From the NCBI GenBank assembly GCA_029948255.1, contig JALIZF010001544.1:62001-126000 (forward strand): a stretch of DNA of 64,000 nucleotides, given 5' to 3'. Source of the DNA: Telmatactis stephensoni (lineage: Eukaryota; Cnidaria; Anthozoa; Actiniaria; Isophelliidae). Of this stretch, positions 11,407 to 23,441 are shown in pieces. Each line of letters begins with the position of its first letter. The stretch's first letter is position 1. The translations under genes and the position numbers were made by a program. The notes below the pieces were generated by a model, which saw only the letters and a list, made by a program, of their open reading frames with translations, did no database searches and was not told the origin of the DNA.

Positions 11407-12399
11407 CTACAACACACGGTAAAAGCCATCTAGGGTGGCACCAAATTCCAGATATTCCTTCAAGTTTTTAAATATATGTTCGATTTTGATCCTCCTTCTA
11501 GACAGTTCTCGGTTAAATCTCCTAGCTCTTCGCCTTTGTTGATTATTCATTCTACGTAATTGTACCGGTCTAAATGGTGTTAGTAAAGGTGGGTTATCTG
11601 GGTATCCTTGATCACCCAAAAGTGCAACTCCTTGTGGAAGGTCGAGAGTTTGTCCAGGTCCAACTGGCTCCATGAGGCGAAAGCTCTGTGAGTCATGTGT
11701 ACTTCCTAAAAAACCAGCCTGTAAAAATCGAATTCGTCCATGATTGTCACAGATCATTTGAGTGTTTAGTAGGTGGTAATGTCGGTGTCCACTATAAAAC
11801 TGGCATTGTGGTTCAATAGAAGGCTTCAGTATTTCATGGGGAGTGACGTCTATACATCCAACGGCATGGGGAAATTTAATCCAAGTGTTACGCATACCAT
11901 TCCATTCTTGGTTGGTAGGCCAAGTCACAGATGAATTGAAGTGGTGCCAGAGAACACCAATTCCTTGGTATAGCAATGCTTTTATGGTTTGAGGACTGAC
12001 ATCAAACAGTAATGAAAGCGTATGTAAATGTGGGTATGTTCGTAACCACATAAATACTACAAGCACCCTATTTACAATGCTTAGTTTGAATCGTCCAAGT
12101 CGTTGTCTAACGTTTCCTTGCCTTGTTAGTGCAAAAAATCGCGGTGCAGTCTGTCTAACAATTTCTAAAAATGATTCTGGTGTTTCGCCAGTGTTAAGCC
12201 AAAATAAATAGCACTGTCGAGAAAAGAGAGCAAACACATCCCTTCCATGAAACTGTTCACCATGAAAATAATAAAACAGTCGATCCCTTAGTGGTAGTAG
12301 AGGACTCGGAGGAAAAAGGAGACCCAGTAAACCAAACAGCTGTAAACAACAAGTCAGCACCACGGCAAGTAATGCATAGATTTGATTATGGCGATTCAT
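11407..12399 (-). CDS. Harbinger/ISL2EU-type transposase (HARBI1-like DDE)
   Basis: The reading frame continues upstream to 12504, but the first ATG is at 12399, giving 330 residues, usual for HARBI1-like transposases. Numbering from the upstream extension, the catalytic acids are D219 in GCIDVTPHEI, D271 in GSTHDSQSF and E342 in IKIEHIFKNLKEY; GDQGYPDN at about 298 is also typical. Between residues 131 and 215 is a helix-turn-helix-like segment. There are no internal stops. Odd is a hydrophobic stretch near the N-terminus (residues 41-64), unusual for a DNA-binding enzyme. A divergent companion ORF lies at 12668-13236, the usual two-gene layout. Whether it is active cannot be judged, since termini were not found. 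Confidence 0.85.
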   Translation of the reverse strand: MNRHNQIYALLAVVLTCCLQLFGLLGLLFPPSPLLPLRDRLFYYFHGEQFHGRDVFALFSRQCYLFWLNTGETPESFLEIVRQTAPRFFALTRQGNVRQRLGRFKLSIVNRVLVVFMWLRTYPHLHTLSLLFDVSPQTIKALLYQGIGVLWHHFNSSVTWPTNQEWNGMRNTWIKFPHAVGCIDVTPHEILKPSIEPQCQFYSGHRHYHLLNTQMICDNHGRIRFLQAGFLGSTHDSQSFRLMEPVGPGQTLDLPQGVALLGDQGYPDNPPLLTPFRPVQLRRMNNQQRRRARRFNRELSRRRIKIEHIFKNLKEYLEFGATLDGFYRVL

Positions 12400-12667
12400 T
12401 TTTATAGATAATCGGATATGAGAGTCTCGAATACTTTCTTGTTGCAGCTGATTTGGCGAACAAAAGGTGACAATCCTATAGCCCTGATTAATTACCCAAT
12501 ACAAAAAGGGATTAGTGCTCGTAAATTTCCAGATTTTTTCCTTTCTTTCGCTCTAATTGGACTGTGATGTTTGGCAGTGCTAGCGTACTATTTGTCACCT
12601 AAAGTGAAATATTTCTCCAACCGCACTATAAAAAGCTTTAGTTCACTCGTGGCATTTCTCTTCTGAG

Positions 12668-13236
12668 TTGCCCTACGTTCGTTGTTGCAAGCAAATGAAA
12701 ATGGCCAGCAAAAGACTCAAAATAACAGTTGGAGAAACAGAAAAAAATATCGTCATGGAAGCATATCTTCACCTAAACTCAAAAGGATGGACTGAAGTGC
12801 TAAACAAAGTCAAAGAACTTATTGCAAAAGAACTCATAAATCCACGCTTGTTGGACTACTATACTAATATGCCGACGACCACCTCTGTTGGATGAATACA
12901 GAGAATAGTGCGTAAAGAAATTCAGAACAGTTCTATGAAAGCCACATCAAATACAACAGTGACCAGTGCTGTAGATAAGGTGACAAAAGGACAAATGAAA
13001 TACGCTGCAAAAAGAAGTTATTAGAATTCATAGATAGCAGTAGTCAGTCTGAGTCTGAGGAAGTGGCAACAGACGATGTGGCTTCAAAAAAAGGAGCCAA
13101 AAAACAGAAAACCACTCGAGAGACAACTATGGAAGCACATGAGGCACATACTACAATGTGCAAGCAAGCAACTGCAAGCATAAGTTTGATGGAAAGAGTT
13201 CTTACTAAACTGGAGTCAAAATTGGATGACTTGTAA
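12668..13236 (+). pseudogene. Divergent companion ORF of the Harbinger-type element, decayed
   Basis: It reads away from the transposase with about 270 bases between them. MASKRLKITVGETEK begins a lysine-rich protein. TGA stops it at 12893-12895, and further frames follow with stops near 13018-13025; a final stretch (SSSQSESEEVATDD ... MERVLTKLESKLDDL) ends at 13236 and looks like an acidic region and a coiled coil. Harbinger elements normally carry a DNA-binding partner protein here, but I cannot see a clear Myb domain, so the role is inferred from position. Confidence 0.55.
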
Positions 13237-14906
13237 TATTCAGCTGCTACGACAGTTACAGAACTTTAGTTTCAGTTTATAGTGTTCATGGACTGCATAT
13301 GTAATGTTATGCTTATAAATAAATTCAAGTACGTATACGCACGGCAACGTTCCTTGAATTTTTGTTTGTTTGTTTGGTTTTGTAGCACACAAGAACTACC
13401 AAATTAAGACCAGAAATAAGAGGTTTCAACTGTGATGATTGCTTTCCTTGTTTGTTTCGTTTTGTTTGTTTGTTTACCCGGAGTGTATTCGTAAAATAGC
13501 ACCATAAAATATTACTTTTTTCGAAACGTCCTCCAATTTTTTTTCTCCGTTGAAATAGAAATCACATGCATAGCGTTTTCTTTCCAAAAATCACTGTTTT
13601 CTGACTGACAACCCCGTTTACATGCGGTTGTAATGAGGTAAAAACGAAGAAAAAATATCTGTTTTCAGAAATATCTGGACACGTGTGGACTGGGCCTAAT
13701 TTGCATCTCTAAAGTTGATTTACATTTGTAAAGTTCAGAACAGAACAGCTCTAAAGTGTGAAATTGACACATTGTTTACAACTCGAACAACGTTTGCTTT
13801 CTTGATAAGAATTTCAGCTTGAATTACAAAGTAAAATTACAACAAGTGATAGCCTTCATTTTTACCTTGTATGCAAGCGATTTCGATTGATCACCTGAAA
13901 AGACATTTTTGACATGCCCAACAAAGTTGTTGATTTCACCATGAAAGTATTCAAACTAAAACTCCTGGCCAAAATGTGAATGTTGCTTCAAGTTGTATGT
14001 AAATGTCGATTTTTCAGATCAATATTCAAAGTATTTTGAAAAAAAAAGTTTTTTAGTTAACCACATTCCAGAGTAAATCTGTTGAGCACTTCAGATGCAG
14101 ACAAGAAAATTAGTTGTAGATTTCAAAACTGATACTAAGTGTTTCAGTCGTACTTCGTAGACATACGCAGAACTAAAAAACCTGGCTTATATAATATAAT
14201 TTTCTCTTTAACTCGCAATCAAAGTTTAGAAATTCAAAGGTCTTGAGTTCAGGAATACTTTGTTTAGTTAAGTCAAAATAATAAACTTGGCTTTAAAGTT
14301 TCACCATCAGTTTCACGTCAATACCTCAAGGTTGACAAATTCGAACGTAATTTGAGGTTATTCATGTGAAATGAAAAGTCCTTGTAGGTGTTTCAAGATT
14401 TTCGAGTAAAAGTTTAATTTATTTTGATATTTGAAGTTTATCAACAGTCAGGGTTTCTTAAGTTGCACTATGAATCAGATGGATACTTTGACTTGGCGTC
14501 TTTCTGGTCGGCTTTGAGTTCTACTGGTTTTGTGGTTTTCCTCTAAGTAATTACTTGATTTGGCAACAACAGACTTCCACATGTTGTTTTGATTCTTTCG
14601 AAGTTTTAGATCATTGTCAGGGGCGGATCTAGCATTTTGGCTGAGTAGTTTCCAACTCGACTGAAACTTAATATCATTAAATCCTATGATATCATTTACA
14701 CTTTGCATATTCTGAGCATTAGCACCCACAATAAACACATTACTACAATTTTCAAAATCATGCGAACTGAGACACTGATCAAGTCGTTGTCATAGGTTCA
14801 AGAAAAATCTAACTAAAATTTAATTTCACATCCAATCGATTTTATTCTAAAATATGGTCTAGGAAACTGTGTTTTTAGATAATTTTTGAACTTATATCGA
14901 AATAAT
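13237..14906. other. Non-coding stretch with two possible transposon ends
   Basis: No gene is seen. At 13610-13695 the sequence ends CACGTGTGGACTGGGCCT and holds a repeated GAAAACAGATATTTT-type segment, the look of a Harbinger/ISL2EU or MITE terminus; no matching left end was found. At 14619-14635 CAGGGGCGGATCTAG resembles a hAT-type terminus, again without a partner. TTTG-rich simple sequence lies at 13362-13380 and 13448-13475. Confidence 0.4.
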
Positions 14907-16021
14907 TTGATTGAAAGCTTCGTACAGAATATTAGGATATGGTTGCTACAGAATTATGATTTTAAAAGCAATTCTCTCTTCCCTCATCGATGGAAAAGGA
15001 ATAAAGACGAAGAAATTATTGTTTTTTATCATTTTCCTGGGCAAAAAGACAAAAAACTGCCGAGAACAAAGGATTAAACCGTCACATCAGACAGTTCAAA
15101 TTGTACAAAAGACAGCTACAGTTGTAGCCTCCATTTCGTCTGGAAAAAATGGCCAACAAAACAAAACTCTTACACGCTATTAATGTTAAACTTACAAAGA
15201 AAAAGTAAGCAAAATCGTATAGCGATGAGCTTATTCATCGACAAAGAAAGCACTTTACGTGTCTGCAAATGAAGATTCGCACTGTACGAAGAACATATCT
15301 TTACCATACAATTCGTCGGGGTAAAAGGGCCCCCCAAAAAAGCCAAAACCCTAACCCTGTTCTATAGCTAGTAAAGAAAAGGTACTAAAGGTAAGCGAAA
15401 TTGTATAGTATACGTGTCTGCAAACGAAGTCTATCAATGACCATAAACATCTACGATGAAAAGGTGGTCGATCAACTCTCCAATCCTACAACTCTCCAAG
15501 GCTTGATCGGCTTAACAGGGAAAGACTGAAGAGCTGAAAGTCACAGAAACTCTTGCACCTCTCAGTAGACTTATAGGAAGATACTTGTAAGGTCGATTAG
15601 TCAGTCAATGAGATGATTTCACTGGGATTTCACTTCACAAGATCAAAGGATCTCAACGACCTATAATATTTCGTCGCGCTTCCCAGTACACAATTTCGCC
15701 TACCTTTTACTTTACTAGCTATAGCATTAATCAGTCAGGGTTTTGTGTTGTTAATTCTTTTTCCCCGAAGAAATGTAGGCTGGAAATGTAGCTATCTTCG
15801 TACTCTTAAAACTGTCTCCTTGCTTCGCTATAAGATGGAAAGCAACGGTTTTATCCTTTGTTCTCAGCGATTTTTTGTCTTTTTGCGCCAAAAAAAAGGA
15901 TAAAAAACAATTTTTTCGTCTTTATTCCTTTTCCATCAATGAGGGAAGCGAGAATTGCTTTTAAAATCATATTTTTGTAGCGACCATATCCTAATATTCT
16001 CTACGAATCTTTCAATCAATG
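14907..16021. repeat. Long inverted repeat (fold-back element), about 1.1 kb
   Basis: The left arm (14907-15165) begins TTGATTGAAAG and reappears inverted in the right arm (about 15748-16021), which ends CTTTCAATCAA. The outer 180 bases of the arms match at roughly nine bases in ten by eye, including GAATATTAGGATATGG and GGAAAAGGAATAAAGACGAA; the inner parts are more diverged. The central 580 bases contain diverged repeats around GTAAGCGAAATTGTATAG and ACGTGTCTGCAAA. Small open frames here are chance. It is a non-autonomous fold-back transposon or an inverted duplication. Confidence 0.8.
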
Positions 16022-17637
16022 TCCGAACTTTGACCGTTTGTTTACATTTTGATGACGTAAAATACCACGTGCACATTAGAGGCCAATCGGTGGAACCGAG
16101 GAAACTGTTAGCTCAAGCTTAAACTTAGAGCTTAATATTTGCCCAATTTCCTTGTTTACGTTGAATTTCAATCGCAGCAGTTCCACAATTGAAGAATAAA
16201 AGTTCATTCATGTGTTTAATTTTGTTCGTTACGAGTTCGAAGATTCCAATGGACAAATAACCTCACCAGGGTAGGCTGGCCCTTTTATACTTTTGTCAGT
16301 AGTTTCTGGACTAGTTCATGCCGATTTTAGCCAATCAGAATCAAGTTGAAATGGTAAATTTGTGCTTGGTTTGACTGTGGGTTTCCTGTGTGAACTACTT
16401 GTGGGGTGTTTTACTTCCTGTGAACTACTTCGGAAACTACTTGCGGGTGTTTTATTTCCAGTGCAGTAGTTCACACAGGGAAACCAAACTGTGAACTCAC
16501 ACGTTGTGATAGCTAGAAATTCCTGTGGGACCCCTCCCTCACCAAAACTTGAAAGGCTACAAAAGGAGCCAAGTAAATGTGGGTTTCCTGTGGAAATAAT
16601 TCAAAATGGCGTCCAAGTAAAGGTAAAATACACTTTAACTTGTTCCATTTGTATATTTTACTTGTATTATCTCAATAATTCTTTTTTCTGGAAAAAATCT
16701 CAGTAGTTTCCGGAAACTAATCTAAAATAATCATAATAATAATAACCTCAATACAAACATATCGCTGATTCTCTGGAACTGCCACAACACAAAATTAACA
16801 TATAAAAACTGAAAAAAATCTTAAATCCTTCTTCAAAGAATATAAAATTTTATTATGCTCTTTGCTCAATCATAGAACTAATCATTATTATATTGATTTT
16901 TTACTTTTTTATTATATATTATTTCGAAACATGTATATATAAATTTATGTATGTCATGTATATTTCACATTGTATATTCATTGAGTTATCCACTGATTTG
17001 CCTAGATTAACTTTAACTAGTTGCAGGAGTATTGTATTTGTTTATGAATCATTTTAGAAATAAAAAATTGATTGAATGATTGATTGATAGATTGATTGAT
17101 GGATGGATTGATTGTATTTGACATGAACATAAGATAATGCTAAGAAACTTAAACTTTCACTCTCTTCACTAAAAGAAATGAAACCCTTTTAATATTGGCA
17201 TTGATGATATGGTATTCAACGGTGAAATGCGTTTCATTTTGTATAATTATGTCGACTGATTCATCAACGCTCAGCTAAAATCTTTTGCCTGCTATTGACT
17301 TGGGATTTGATTTCTTTTTCTGAGTGTTCTAGTAGTTGACAATTGTTATTTTTGTTAAACGACCTGATGCATGCATTATGTATAGTATAAAGAACGAGAG
17401 AGAGTGTTTTATCGGAGTGTTTTTACGGCTCGGATCGTTATACCGATAAAACACGATCTCAAGTTCTTTATACGGCTTAAAAAACTCCAACACATATTAG
17501 AGTTGTTCTCTAAAAGAAATTCAAAAATATCTTCATTTATCTTGGAGAAAATCGAGGTTAAAGTTGATGTAAATTAGGCCGAATCTTTATCAGATATAAA
17601 GACACTCGTCATGGTGGCGATTTTCATTGTGTTTGCC
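16022..17637. other. Non-coding stretch with hairpins and a simple repeat
   Basis: No gene is seen. GGTTTCCTGTGTGAACTAC at 16380-16398 recurs inverted at 16465-16484 (GTAGTTCACACAGGGAAACC). A GATT/GATTGATTGA simple repeat covers about 17069-17118. A hairpin at 17388-17475 pairs AAAGAAC...GTGTTTTATCGG with CCGATAAAACAC...GTTCTTT. These are probably remains of small MITEs. Confidence 0.5.
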
Positions 17638-19076
17638 TTATGAATTATTAATGAGTTTTTTAAATATTTGTTGAAGCATTTTTACGTCGAGTTTTTTTTT
17701 GGCAATGCACAACAGACAACTTTCCAAAATAAAAATTTCCACAACTGTAAAAGGTCTTAACTTTCTTTTTTTGCCTTTGGATATCATAAAAGATGCTGAA
17801 TTTTCTCTTGAATTACAAAGGGAGTTATATTTAAAGTATCTTTTAATGGTCTTATGCTTCCTTTTAACGTCTTTGACATTTTCAACTTTTCCGTTGCCGC
17901 ATCTTTTGCATCGACATTTTGACCAACACTTCAATCCTCGTTTCAGGCAAACGCACCGCGAAGAATACTTTCTTTTGCTTATGCCCTGTTTAATTTCTTT
18001 TGAGCAAGAAAGTTTTTTCCTTTCTTCTTCCTTTAAATTAACTCCACATCGGCAACTCGGGCGTTCACCTCCACGTAGTTGGTTCCTGCTTTCGTCAATA
18101 GCTTTATCACTTTCTGACACAGCGTCATAATGGCCTCCACCTTCTTGGTTGTACGCAAGATACAATGGCATGTCTGTAACCACGCTTTCAGGTGTTATTA
18201 TTGCTAATGGCCAGTTGACTACTGAAGTTAAAATAACAAGAGGTACATGAAGGACGTTAGCTGCACCCAGAGGCATTGCGTCACCTAGACTGCTAGAATA
18301 GTGTCCGGAGTTGAGAAAGCGCTCGGCTTCTTCACTGAAAGATCCGCTGTTTTCATCACAGTCATCAAATGCACTTTCGTAAAGTTCAGGATGTCTTAGC
18401 CATTCCTGGACAACTAGTTCCCTTAAAAGCTGAGCTAGCTCATCTAGTGAAATGTTTTGGGAAATTCCAAGTTCTCCAAGGTGGTCATGTACAAGTGGAT
18501 CGGCATTTTGTATCAAGTTTGTGACTTGAAATGCCAGTGTCATAAAGAAACAATTACCATCTCCTTGGATATTGATGACGTCAAAGTTCATTCCAGAAGC
18601 TCGCTCATTGAGGATAGCTGTACTGTTTTCTTGTGAAAAGAGTTCTTGTTGTCGTTTTTCTTGAAAGGTCATTGCCGCAGGAAGAAAGTGATCGTAGTCC
18701 TCATTAAATCCGCGATAAATGGCAGTATTGTATAAATTAGCCATTAAATTTGCACGCTCCAGAAGTTTTTCCACCACGTCATTTGACGTTGTATCGTGAG
18801 TGGAACATGTTTATCACAGTTGTACACGCTTACCTCTCTAACTGCCCTTTTAATGGCTTTCTTTTTGTGATTCTTATCCAATTTCTGAGCGGAAAATCTT
18901 CGTAGACCATTGACTTGAGAATATCGCCGTATACTTCTTAGAGAGATTCCTGGAGTATGGCTTGAAAATTCCTTTTTTAAGTATTTTTCTACATCTAGTA
19001 AGAACCCTCCATCATGTAGAATGGTTCTAATTTTATCTTTAACACCAAGAGAATCGATTACGCTCATTTTCCTCAT
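17638..19076 (-). pseudogene. OTU-type cysteine protease with CXC-like domain, N-terminus frameshifted
   Basis: The first part (19076 down to about 18790, ATG at 19076) has a helix-turn-helix-like segment with SLRSIRRYSQVNGLRRFSAQ, as found at the N-terminus of some integrase-type transposases. A frameshift near 18780 joins it to a 379-residue frame. That frame holds an OTU fold: QGDGNCFF with C76 as the expected nucleophile and D73 nearby, and GGGHYDAV with H216. After it comes a cysteine-rich CXC-like domain (about residues 240-300: CRCGVNL ... CVCLKRGLKCWSKCRCKRCG). An integrase core expected between the two parts is absent. OTU enzymes cleave ubiquitin chains; here I infer a mobile-element protein. 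It could also be a young host gene. Confidence 0.7.
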
Positions 19077-19289
19077 CTAATACTGCACAAATCGAGCAAA
19101 CACTAGACTAGAGTTTATATTCGAAATTTTGGCGCGATATTTTGAATATTTCTGTGTAGGGAGGGGTAAGAGTTTTTACCGCAAGCAAAAATGACTTACT
19201 GGTCACTTACGGGGCTGACAGCTGGAACCGGAAGTTGGAACATTTCCAACGTCAGTAGTCCCTCCCCTAGAGGGGAAATTTTGTTGCAC

Positions 19290-20600
19290 GAGAGACAAAA
19301 ATGCGATTTCTGATTCCTGATTCAGAAAACAGAAATGCGATTTTTGATTCCTGATTCAGGAAACAGAAATCCAAAATCTTCCATCAGTGAATTGAAATAC
19401 TGTTTTGCTCATAAGAGATAACTCCAACAAATGTACAAAATGCTCGTTTTCTGTTTTCTGAAACAGAAATCTAAAATCGTTTTTGTACGATTTCTGATTT
19501 CTGAATCGAAAATCAGGTTGGCCACAAAAATGCGTGTACGCGAGGGACATTTCTATTTCAAAAAAGATGGAAACGGAAAAAATGTGTGTACGCGAGGGAC
19601 ATTTCTATTTCAAAAAAGATGGAAACGGAAAACTCTTCAAAAATATTGAATATCTGCGTTTTCAAAATTTGAAATTTGATTTAATTGCTTATCATATGTT
19701 TTAATAAAAATCGAAAATTGAAAAAGGAAAGCGGAAAACTGAATTCTGATTTCAAATTTCTGAAATCCATTTTCCATCTTCAATATTTTAAAATTTGAAA
19801 AAAAGAAATGGTAAAATTATTCATGACAGGGGGTAGGGTAGGTTTACACGAATACCTGTGGGTGGGAGGGGGAGAAGGGAGAAAGTCACGAAGTCACGCT
19901 TAGTACTAAGGCTTAGTATACGAGGTGTAGTATACAGCTTATCTTCATTGAAAACAGCGACTCTCTGTTGTTTTTGAGACTTGCTGATGGTTACTTCAAG
20001 AGTGTTGAACTTTTCGTATAGCTGTCTATTGCAATGGCTTAGAAAACCTCCTGACCATAATTTTTAAATGGTCTTTAGTTGTATAACTCATTAGAGTCGT
20101 TTCTGTCCGCCATTTTGAGTGTTTGGTGTTCAAACATTCTCTGGTTTCAAATAAATTGAATTTGCATACTGAAGACCGTTTTTATAGACACTTTATGTTT
20201 TGACGTGCATGACGACTCCTGCGGAATGACTCGCATGAGCATTTAACCGTGGTTTATCTTCTTTAATATTTTTTTTATTTTTCACCCCCTTACAGAAGGC
20301 AAGCGTTACCACTACTAGTGGCATACCTTACCCTCCCCCCACAGGTATTCGTTAAAACCTTCCCTACCCCCTGTCATGAATAATTTGTACCATTTCGTTT
20401 TTCAAATTTTGAAATATTGAAGATGGAAAAAGGATTTCAGAAATTTGAAATCAGAATTCAGTTTTCCGCTTTCCGGATTTTTATTAAAAATAAGCAACAA
20501 AAATCAACATTCAAATTTTGAAAACGAAGATATTCAATACTTTTGAAGAGTTTTCCGTTTCCATCTTTTTTGAAATAGAAATGTCCCTCGCGTACACGCA
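19290..20600. repeat. Fold-back repeat with about 270-345-bp arms and internal tandem copies
   Basis: The left arm (19531-19875) and right arm (20329-20600) are inverted copies: the left begins GCGTGTACGCGAGGGACATT and the right ends in its complement, and both share GACAGGGGGTAGGG / CCCTACCCCCTGTC at their inner ends. The left arm's first 48-50 bases are duplicated in tandem (second copy about 19580-19629). Just outside, 19290-19530 has further direct and inverted copies of a GATTTCTGATTCCTGATTCAG motif. The 450-bp centre has no gene. No target duplication was found. Confidence 0.8.
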
Positions 20601-21471
20601 TTCACAAAGCATCCTGATTATTTCATCTAGTAATTTTAAGTCAAAATAGGCAATTCTTTGCAACCTCCAATATGGCGCGTAAAATCTGTTCCTGCGATTT
20701 ACTCAAAATCAAACATACAGATTTTTTTAATTCTTGTATATTTTGAGGGCCTAATATCATAGTTTAACGTGCTGGTATTCTCTTTTTTTAATCTGATCAG
20801 GATCAGGATCCCCTAAAATTTGAGCTCGACTGATTTCAATGTTTCTTGTTTATCGTTGCCATAGAAACATAATCTGGACTGATATGTGCATCATTATAAC
20901 CTTCAAACTAAGACTGACAAGTGATGTAAGCATCATTTCAATCGAACTTCTAGAAGTTTGTGAAAAAGTCATTTCAAAATGTCTGGCATGGCTATCCAAA
21001 AACTGTAGAGATCCACCTTAAATAACTTCCTATATTTCGACTAGTTTAACTAGCCTTCTTCATGGGAAAATGTCAAGAATAACAAATTGCTAACGCAGGT
21101 AAAGAGTTTATTTACTGAATGTTTAACTGAATAAAAATGAAAACATAACATATGAAAAACAGATGTTTAGTTTTAGGGTTAACAATTTCAAAGCTTATAT
21201 TAGGGCCTGTAAACCAAAAGGGTAGAAACGCGAGTACTCATGTTCCATAAATGATAGTACAGACGATACTTTTATTAGGGACAACGATTATTTGAAGTTA
21301 TGCTTGAGCCTGTTTTTGAATTGATTAACAGTAATCAATATGTATAATGCTACAACGTGCTTTCCATAATCGATTACAAACAAGTTGTGAATAGAGTAAA
21401 AGACCTCAAATGGAAAGGTACATCAAAGAGCACACATGCAATTTTGCTTTAAAAAGGAAATGTTGACTATC
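20601..21471. other. Non-coding stretch left of the Helitron-like relic
   Basis: No gene is supported. Near 21036-21062 TTTCGACTAGTTTAACTAG followed by CCTTCTTCATGG recalls conserved tail sequence of some retroelements, but I cannot name one. A 60-codon open frame at 20839-21021 has no recognisable content. Confidence 0.35.
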
Positions 21472-22445
21472 CATTTCATACAAAGTGCTTTTTAGTAATA
21501 GGTTTTAACAAGAAAAGATTTTGTAAAGATTTCACTCTTGAAAATGCAACGTAAGTGGTGGACGCACTTAAGTATTCCGTGTCCAACCACAACAATACAT
21601 CTTGAAGAGTTTGTCCTTGCACCTTGCAAATTGTTATTGCATACCTAGGTGCAAGGGGATAGCAACATCGTCACACATTGCCCTCCCAAAAAGTCAATTT
21701 ATAAACAGGAATGACGCTGCCATTTGGGATGGTCACAAAGATGGTTGGTCCCTGGGAATTGGTTACGATTCCCGACTGTCCATTTACGAATCCAGTGTCC
21801 TTGTTTCAATTCTGAGTGAAGATAACCTTCATTCCTTTGTAAAGAGGAGCGCAAAACTGCAAAGATGGATTGTCAGATTTCACATCAAAAGGAATGTTAT
21901 GCAATAATAGTTGATGATCTTCCTCATGATCAGTGAAGATAAGTTTGATCATGTTGCTGTTGATCTCCCAACAAGCGTTCTTGCTGACAGTCAAAACGAC
22001 ACACTGGGTGTGTTGGAGAAGATGGGCAGAGATGTCTCCGTAATTGATTTCATGGTCTCTGGCAAAAAGCAATGGTCTACTAAAGTTCAAAGTTTGCAAT
22101 ATCTGGTTTGTTGGTGGCCAGAATCGTAGATGGTCAAGGATACTCTGTAACCAGGGATCGTGGATTCGGTACTGATCAGTAAGATTGATGTTTTCGCAGA
22201 TATTTAAAGTGCAAGCGACAGGACGCCGATTTCTATAAAATGTATTTCTTTAATATCTAGAAAAAATGTCCTGAAAATTTACTCATATTTGAAAAAATAT
22301 TTAACACGTTTTTTTGCGTTCAAAAACGCGCACTTTGCAGTATTTTTTGTCCCGGAGGTCTGGGACCGAGTTAACATTTCGTGTGACGTCATATGGTGTA
22401 CCGACAATCGAAAAACACTGTAGTTTTCCTTCCTTGTTTGGTAAT

Positions 22446-23441
22446 ATGTCAACTTTAAACCCAGAATTTTCTTGTGATTCGGACGATTCTTTCGAGTCCG
22501 AGTCTTCGCAAAGCTCCAGATCTAACACTGAACCAGAATCGTTTCATTCTGGGGAAGAAATTACGGTAGACATTGACAATGAACCGTACCAAGATGAACC
22601 ACTGGCAAGTGATAGTGATCAAAGCCACAGCAGCGACGAAGAAGCTGATCAAGATGGGCTAACGCCGACTGTTTTAGAGGCTAGATACGAACGTCGTATA
22701 ACAGTTCAAGAATGGTGAGTAATATAGTCGTCAATGATCATGCATGTGCCTGAGATACTTACAGAACATCTAGTAACGGCGGCCGATGCATGTAGTACAC
22801 GAGCAACAAGAAACTCTTCTGATTCACTGTTCTTACTTCGAATCCAGGAGAAATAACTTTTTATAACAGATATTTCAAATTTTAAGAACAGTATTTTAGA
22901 GTAAAAAAAGCTTAAAACAAATCTATTCCAAAACTTATGGCCGTATAAATCATGAAGTTTTCATTCACTCCTTCGTAGGTGCAAATGTCAACAATGTCAA
23001 CATGAAAAACTAGAAAACGCTATTGAATATCGCTGCTGTCACGAGATCACGAATGCAATTGGAAAACTTTTATTTGATGGATCAATAGACACTATCAGCT
23101 GTATAACAGAACATGAAGATTATCCTGCATTGATCAATAAAACAGTACTTTTACAAGTTGCTCCTTTGTTGAGATACCGTCGACAGACCGGATCAAGCGA
23201 AAACGAGTATGTATTTTTATATACATAACTTTTACTTTAGCATTCAACGATCTTACACTATTTCCCTTTATGTTGTGACAGGTTTGTTCGAGCTATTGCC
23301 TATCGTTGGTTGATAAGATGGATTTGTGGTTTCATGGGCTGGGACAATAGAAGACCCTTACCAGCTTGTGTTTATCACAGCATAAGAACAAAGTATCATT
23401 CTTATAATACTAAAGGTTATGCTGCTGCTCAGCCAGAATAA
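22446..23441 (+). CDS. P2X7 C-terminal-domain-like protein, three exons, in Kolobok-like copy II
   Basis: The exons are 22446-22714, 22979-23206 and 23282-23441, all with GT-AG introns and matching phases, giving 218 residues. Residues 1-85 are acidic and serine-rich (MSTLNPEFSCDSDDSF ...). The rest resembles the cytosolic C-terminal domain of P2X7 receptors, also found free-standing in invertebrates: WCKCQQCQ, YRCCHEI, CITEHEDYPAL, AYRWLIRWICGFMG and PACVYHSIRTKY. The cysteines and histidine suggest a zinc site. It has no membrane segment, so it is not a receptor. It lies tail to tail with the transposase; an accessory DNA- or protein-binding role in transposition is an inference. Confidence 0.85.

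Noticed and set aside
14475..15183. Open frames at 14475-14738 and 14886-15183
   Set aside because: They lie in repeat or AT-rich sequence, have no motifs, and the latter two are different frames of a fold-back arm.
22208..22262. The frame KCKRQDADFYKMYFFNI seen at both ends of copy II as part of the Helitron helicase
   Set aside because: It lies within the terminal inverted repeat of the Kolobok-like element; helicase coding stops at the TTAA on each side.
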